Assembly (NCBI RefSeq): GCF_002127325.2
Contig: NC_035448.2
Location: 60,069,577-60,133,576, forward strand
DNA: 64,000 nt
Reading direction: 5' to 3'
From: Helianthus annuus
Lineage: Eukaryota > Streptophyta > Magnoliopsida > Asterales > Asteraceae
The notes under the pieces were generated by a model. That model did no database searches. It was not told where the DNA came from and saw nothing but the letters and a program-made list of their open reading frames with translations. The position numbers were made by a program, and so were the translations under genes. Positions 58,088 through 64,000 of this stretch are shown piece by piece (position 1 is the first letter of the stretch; the number at the start of each line of letters is the position of its first letter).

Positions 58088-59968
58088 AGGTATGGTATGT
58101 TTTATGTTGTTGTTGTTGTATATTATTTTCCGCTATTTCTTTTTGTTTTTATTTAATTATTGCCTAGTTAAATGAACTTTGTGGGTGTGTTCCCTATATA
58201 ACCCTCACGAGACCTACTCGTCCTCCCGAGCTATCGGGAGGTTTAAAAGGGCTTGTTGCATAAGCTAAATGCAACCGTGATTCCTACGAAAGTGAGTTAG
58301 GTTGATTGTTGTTGTAAAATATTTTCCACATAAAGTCAAAGGCACAATAACGTATGGCTTGGTAATAATTTCATAAAAGTGGTAGAACTAGGCAGTTAAC
58401 AAATTTTGATGGTTGTGAGAAGCATGCTTCTACACAAGGGTTAAGATTTGTAGGTACGTTATGTTCGTGAGACAACTGCTTGGTGAAAAGATGAAGAGCA
58501 CACAAGGAACTAGCGAAAAACCAGGTGCATACGTTTCTTTTTACCTTTGATCTTTAGTTAGCAAATAAGTGGAGTGTATTTTGTATTTTATTTCCGGGGT
58601 GTAACTTTGGGGAGGTTAGCCGTGTCACATCCCTTGCGTTTTACAAACTCTAGTTCTTACATATTGAGGACAATATGTACCTCAAGTGTGGGGATGGGGG
58701 AGTAGTAAAAATTTTCGATTTTGACCCGTTCATTTAAATACTACACATTGAGGACAATGTTTACCTCAAGTGTGGGGATGGGGGAAAATTTCAAAAATTT
58801 TTCAAAAATGTCTCGTTTTCAAAGCAATCTCAAAAGCACAAGTAACCAAGTCAACGAGGGATGTCACAAACCATTTGGTCTTTTGTCATGGTCAAGTTCA
58901 AATTAATAAGCATATCGGGTATTTAGTGGGTGGTTATTTGAGAATAATTCGCCTAAGGAACTAGCAATGTATGCATATCACATATCATACCCTTATACGT
59001 GAGGTTTGAGCCTTTCTACATCATAGATTCACATTTATATGTTTCTTTGTTGAGTGGGCCATTAGTCGCGTATTGTAGAACTTGCAACTTTTGATACATT
59101 CGAGACTATAGACCGAATACAAGCACGAGAATGATTAAGGCATTAGGTACCTTTTTTTTCTTTTACACCATTTGCTTACCTTTACCCAAAATAAATCCCC
59201 TAGTCGCCCACTTTGAGCCTAAACCTTTCTTTTGACCACCCTATAGCCCATAACCGTAAACCTTTTTCTTTTAAACCCGTGTGATGGAAATTCGATTTTA
59301 GGATTATTTGTTTGCATAGTTGTGGTTTATGTGAAAAAAAAAAAAAAATCATAAAATATTGCGAAAAAAAAGAATGAAAAAGCAGTGAGAAAAACACAAA
59401 AAGATGTGTTAGTAGTTGTTGAATAAAAGGCGAAAGTTTTTGCCCATGTTGGATGTTTATAGTTTGCTTTTGTTTAGGATAGTCTTTGTTAATAAAATTC
59501 GAATTTCTCATCACCATAGCCACTTAAAAATAACCTATTCCTACCCTTCGCCTAGCCCCGTTACAACCCCTCAAAGACCTTTTGACTTGTGCCTAGTATT
59601 TGTGTTCGATAGTGGAGAATGATTGAGTTGCAAGCCTATGCGGGTACGTGTTCTAGTTGGTTTTGAGCGATTAATTGTTGAAAAGCTAACACGTTACACA
59701 TGTTAGCAAACTTTAAGCCGAGTGGAGAGCACATTGTGAGGGATATGCATGATTTGTTAGTTTTACGGGCGGGTTAATCTTGGGTAATCATTTGTGTATC
59801 TAAAGCACGTCACCGCTAAATTCATTGAATATTATAAAGAGTTTGAACTTTTGTATGACATTAGACCTTAACCTTGTCTCGGGAATGGGATGTATGTTCG
59901 TTGTTTGACCCACGTGAAAGTGAAAAACAGATTTGCTTGAGGGCAAGCAAAAGACAAGTGTGGGGATG
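58088..59968 (+). other. 3' UTR of the inner Athila element with repeated hairpin/purine modules
   Basis: No coding frame. Three modules of hairpin plus purine tract are seen. TACATATTG-AGGA-CAATATGTA (58658-58679) is followed by AAGTGTGGGGATGGGGG. ACATTG-AGGA-CAATGT (58745-58760) is followed by the same tract. TTTGCTTG-AGGG-CAAGCAAA (59932-59951) lies 17 nt before the LTR with AAGTGTGGGGATG. Only the last one abuts an LTR. Confidence 0.75.
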
Positions 59969-61379
59969 TGATACGTGGGTGAAAACCGGTGCTTGTAATT
60001 GTTTAACTTAACGTTTTTACGTGAGTTTTAGTTTCGAATAGCCTACTTTTAATCAAGAATGTGTTTTGCAGGTTTGATGAAGTTTAAGGAGCTTTTCGGG
60101 AGCTTTACGGGTCATCGGATTGAAAAACGAAACATCGGAACGCATTACGGATCAAACGGGAGCGAAACAAGCGAAAACTGAAAATCAGGTTTTGAGAACC
60201 CGTCGCCGACGGGTACCAGGCCGTCGGCGACGCCCCCTTAAAATGCCCGTAGGCTAGTGATGCCCGTAACCAGGTGCTTTAGCCGTCGGACAAAAAGTGG
60301 AAATTCAAGACCCGTCGCCGACGGGTTGATGGCCGTCGGCGACGGCCTGCCAAAATCAGAAAACGGGAATTTGATCAAATGGGGGTTTAATTCGATTTTG
60401 ATTGGCCCAAGCTCATTGATGACGGGAGTTACAACATTTTTGGAGTTTGAAAAACATCTTTGGAGCCATTATTCATCATCCCTTGACTACCAATTGATCT
60501 CCAATCCATATTCCATCCTTTCAAGAACAAAATCACGATCCGAATCAAAACCCTAGCTCATCACCATCACAATCATCCTTCCACATTCAATCCATCCATC
60601 ACCACCAACCATTCCTAAACCCGAATCATTCCACCATCCACCCTCAAGCTCCAAGATGATCCAATTGAAGTCTTGTGCATCCGTTGATTGTACCGTTTAC
60701 ACCATGAGCGGCTAATTTCTTGGAGGTTTCACCCCGGTGTAGACTTTTGTAAGATTTAGGGTTTACTATGTTTTGTTGATTGTTTTGTGACAACTTGAAT
60801 TGCGTTTGAATCTGAGACAATTGTCCTACGTTGGTATTGAATTTGCAAATTGTCGAGTGAATGATTAAATTTGACTTTGTGAAATGAATGCACGTATTTA
60901 TGCTTTGTCTTTTGGTAGGATTTGTTAGTCCAAAGTAACGAAGTGTATCATGGTCCGTTGTTTACAACGTTGATAGCGATTGACACCTAAGCTTTGTGAT
61001 TGCGACCCGTTAACGAACTAATTCAAGTAAAGCTAATTAAAATACATAGTAACCCTAGGTCTTGCAATTGTTGAAACCGGGTGTGAGCCTTGTTTTCTTA
61101 TTATTGTTTAAACAATCATTTTCACTTCTTGCAATTAGTAGTTAATTTTAGTTAATCGTTTTAGTAATTTCAACTCACATCTTTCAATCAAACCAAAATA
61201 TTCAAAAAAAAAAACAAGTTAGCAAGCTTCATAAAAGTGACAACTTTTCATAATTCAATCAAATCCGCACACAAACCACATACTCTTCGTGGTTCGACCC
61301 CTTGCTACCACTAGCTATTTGTTAAGGGTAATTAGGGTATATAAATATTATCTTTGACCGGAGCGCGACACTCCGATCA
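59969..61379 (+). repeat. 3' LTR of the inner Athila element
   Basis: 1411 bp, nearly identical to the 5' LTR at an offset of 13084 bp. Preceded by the purine tract AAGTGTGGGGATG. Confidence 0.95.
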
Positions 61380-62415
61380 CCCACACATCAAATACTTCGA
61401 GAACTTGAATTAGATTTTGGGGCATCTCGTCCTTGGATGAGATATTGCCGGTACGTTGGAATGCATCGCACTTCCTAACAAACTCTATGGCATCTTGAAC
61501 TACCATAGGCCAATATAAACCGCAATCAAAGACTTTTTATGCGGTTGTGTGTGGACCATGGTAACCTCCCGTCAATCCCTTATGAACGTGCCTAAGAATT
61601 TCTAACCCCTCTTCTTTCGGCACACATCTCCTAAGTATGCGATCTCCTCCTATCCTAAAGAGGTATGGGTCATCCCATATGTACTTCCTCGCATCCTGAT
61701 ACAACCTCCTCTTTTGTTGAGCACTCATATCCTTCATCACATACCTGTTTGCAAGGTAGTTTGCCAAATCGCTAAACCATGGCAACCCTTCCTTCTCCGC
61801 CGCAATAAAATCAATGGACTCGTGAGGGAATCTATCTCCTATCACCTCCTCACGAATCTCCTCCCTACTCGGATCCTCTAAACATGAAAGATGGTCGGCC
61901 GAGACGTTCTCCGCTCCTTTATTGTCCTTAATTTCTATGTCAAACTCGGTAAGAAGGAGAATCCATTGTATGAGACGAGGCTTAGAGTCCTTGTTTTGGA
62001 AGAGGTAATGTAAAGCCGAATGATCTGTGAATACTATTGTCTTTGAAAGTACGAGGTATGAACGAAACTTATCGAATCCAAACACTACGACTAAAAGCTC
62101 CTTCTCGGTGGTGGTGTAGTTCTCTTGGGCGTCATTGAGGGTTCTACTCGCATAGTAGATCAGGTGAAAGTGGTTCTCTCGTCTTTGCCCCAAAACCACA
62201 CCGACTGCCTAATCACTCGCGTTACACAAGAGCTCAAAGGGCAAGCTCCAATCGGGTGATATAAGAATGGGTGCACTCACGAGTTTCTCTTTGAGGAATT
62301 TAAATGCTTGAAGACACTCCTTGTCAAAGACAAAAGGAACGTCCTTCTCTAAGAGTCGGGTCATGGGGCATGTGATTTTGGAAAAGTTCCTAATGAAGCA
62401 CCTATAGCAGCCCGC
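61380..62415 (-). pseudogene. RT end, RNase H and integrase N-terminal part of the outer Athila-like pol
   Basis: The minus-strand translation gives LLEKDVPFVFDKEC, then LPFELLCNASD and a stop (about 62210). Next comes the 220-residue frame 62199-61537 with [31 protein letters not shown] and the [15 protein letters not shown] zinc-binding start. After a further stop it reads [12 protein letters not shown] and LEVFDVW up to the insertion point. Upstream RT and gag are missing because another element begins at 62418. Confidence 0.88.
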
Positions 62416-62417
62416 AT

Positions 62418-64000
62418 TGTAACAACCTGACTTTCCGGGTCATTACTTGTCACTGTCATTTCTCGCTTAATTGCTTGTACTCCCGAGATTTTGATTATCG
62501 CAAAGGGTTTAAACTATATTTTATAACGCATTTTAAATGCTTATTACAACGCTTATCCAAAACGCAGTTATTGCATTTAAACGCTGTTTACAACACATAC
62601 TATTTAAACGCATTTTATTGCATTACACATCGCTTGCTTAGACTAAACGCTATCACAACACAAACTCAACGCAAACTCGAAACACGGATTTACTTTATGC
62701 ATTTCCTTGTGTTATGTGTGTTACTTATGTGATTATTTGTTTAATGTTATGTGGTTATCTCAACGCAACGCTTATACGCTCAACGCTCACTCGCAACTCG
62801 CTTAAACGCATCGCATCACTTAACAAACGAAACAAAGTTCGGAAACCAACAAAAGGCAACTCAACTGATCGAATGGACTTCCGTCCGGATGACCATCCGC
62901 TCGGATGGCCATCCGACCGAATGGCCATTCGACCGGAAAACTCATTCGACCGGACACCTCATTCCACCGAACGCCACTCTCCACTGACTTAACTCTCCTC
63001 TCACACTATAAATACTACCCGTACACCTCCTTTCTCTGATTTGACACCTCCATCCGACCACACGAACTCAAGTCATTCTCAGTCACTTCTAATCGAGATT
63101 CAAGGCTATTTCGTAAGTACTTCTCCTCAAATCTTGTACAACCTTCATCTCTAATCACTTCTACATCATCTTCTTCATCAAAATCACACATAAACACTTA
63201 CTTTTTCTCTGAAATCACTGATTTGTACCTCTTGAAGGTAGTGTCCACCTGTTTTGCTCCGGCAAACAGACAACCATTTGATCGAGAATGGTTCTAAATC
63301 TGAAGGATTTCACACTTTTTAACTTGAATCTCAACAAGATTTCAACACTTTCTAACTATTTTCAAACTTTTCTTCAAATTTCTACTCAAAACCGAGGAAT
63401 CGGGACGCATTTAGGCTCCCTACTCATTCTTTATTAGAGAACCGGCTTGAAAACGGATTTCCATCGGAGAGATGACCGATTTACGGGTCAAACATGAAAG
63501 ATCACCAAGAACAGCTCGACTGATCAAATGGGGTGGTACCCATCCAATCGAATGAATTGAATGTGGTGTGTTTCCGTTGTTTGACACGTCGTTACGCCGT
63601 CTCTGTTAACTCCGTTAAACTTCAAACTTTAAACTTTTACTTAGAAAAATTTTACAAATTTTTGATATAACAGATCGCCCACTCGAGTGGCCAACCGATC
63701 GGATGACCATCCGATCGGATGATCATTCAACCAAGTGACCTGTGCCTTATACTAATCCTTGTTCGAAACGATTTGACTAAACTTCAAAGTTAAACAATTT
63801 TACAAACAAAAACGTCTCATTCGAATGGCCATCCGTTCGAATGGTCATCCGCTCGGATGACCATCCGCTCGGATGACCATGCGCTCGGATGACCATCCGC
63901 TCGAATAGAGGCTCATCCGTTCAAACCACCATTCGACACTTAGCACATCCGACATTCTGTTTACGCACTGTTCAACGCTTACGCTACTGTTATATGCTCA
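62418..64000 (+). mobile_element. Start of a further LTR element, runs off the window
   Basis: TGTAACAACCTGACTTTCC at 62418 interrupts the outer Athila pol frame and looks like the TG start of a plant gypsy LTR. It continues with palindromes of the type CGGATGGCCATCCG (62870-62960), TATAAATA at 63007-63014, a leader with TTCGTAAGTA, and more CGGATGACCATCCG copies (63660-63930). No coding region is reached. The other LTR and the target duplication lie outside the window. Confidence 0.6.

Larger units (their letters stand above)
46885..61379 (+). mobile_element. Full-length, young Athila-type Ty3/gypsy element
   Basis: 5' LTR 46885-48294, primer-binding site, gag-pol 48449-54811, spacer, second ORF 56174-58087, 3' UTR, purine tract, 3' LTR 59969-61379. 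An exact 5-bp duplication CCCAC flanks it (46880-46884 and 61380-61384). The host reading frame of the older element resumes across the insertion. The two LTRs differ at three places by my count: G/A after TGAAAAAC, one A in a poly-A run, and A/C in ATTATMTTTGACC. No break is visible in gag-pol or in the second ORF. Confidence 0.96.

Overview
The window is plant nuclear DNA from a eudicot. The composite family (Asteraceae) is my guess, from the look of the LTR ends and the Helitron-type hairpins. It is AT-rich, intron-bearing and dominated by nested transposable elements. Two host loci can be supported.

Host loci. (1) A complete four-exon gene on the plus strand (10495-26151) encodes a 371-residue secretory/membrane protein with an N-terminal DOMON domain and a C-terminal cytochrome b561 domain. 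It resembles the Arabidopsis At3g07570-type family. Its second intron is 11.6 kb long because it took in a solo LTR, a Ty3/gypsy element with three LTRs, a MITE and SINE-like pieces. Its third intron holds a SINE, a Helitron and MITEs. (2) A broken copy of a plant SH2-domain (SHA/SHB, STAT-type) gene, N-terminal part only, lies at 29733-31035, followed by about 3 kb of exon-like scraps I cannot name.

Layout. 0-10.4 kb: intergenic DNA with LTR-like remnants, microsatellites and several MITEs whose target duplications can be read. 10.4-26.2 kb: the cytochrome b561 gene and its intronic elements. 26.3-29.5 kb: a CACTA end, Helitron derivatives and a hAT-like element. 29.7-34.6 kb: the SH2-type pseudogene region. 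34.6-38.9 kb: a tandem array of two short non-autonomous LTR elements sharing a middle LTR, hit by a hAT-like foldback element and a tRNA-derived SINE. 39.9-62.4 kb: an old Athila-like element on the minus strand, split by a young, apparently intact Athila element on the plus strand (46885-61379, target duplication CCCAC). From 62418 a further long-LTR element starts and runs off the window.

Most unusual signal. At all five internal-region/3' LTR junctions in the window, belonging to four different elements, a short inverted repeat with an AGGA, AGGG or AGGGAC loop sits 17-20 nt before the LTR, just upstream of the polypurine tract. The stems differ in sequence but still pair. In the CRM-like element the hairpin lies inside the pol reading frame. 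Extra copies of the same hairpin plus purine tract occur after pol and in the 3' UTR of the Athila elements. A second theme is that several elements carry clusters of short CpG-rich palindromes, different in each family, both in the LTR and in the leader of the downstream ORF.
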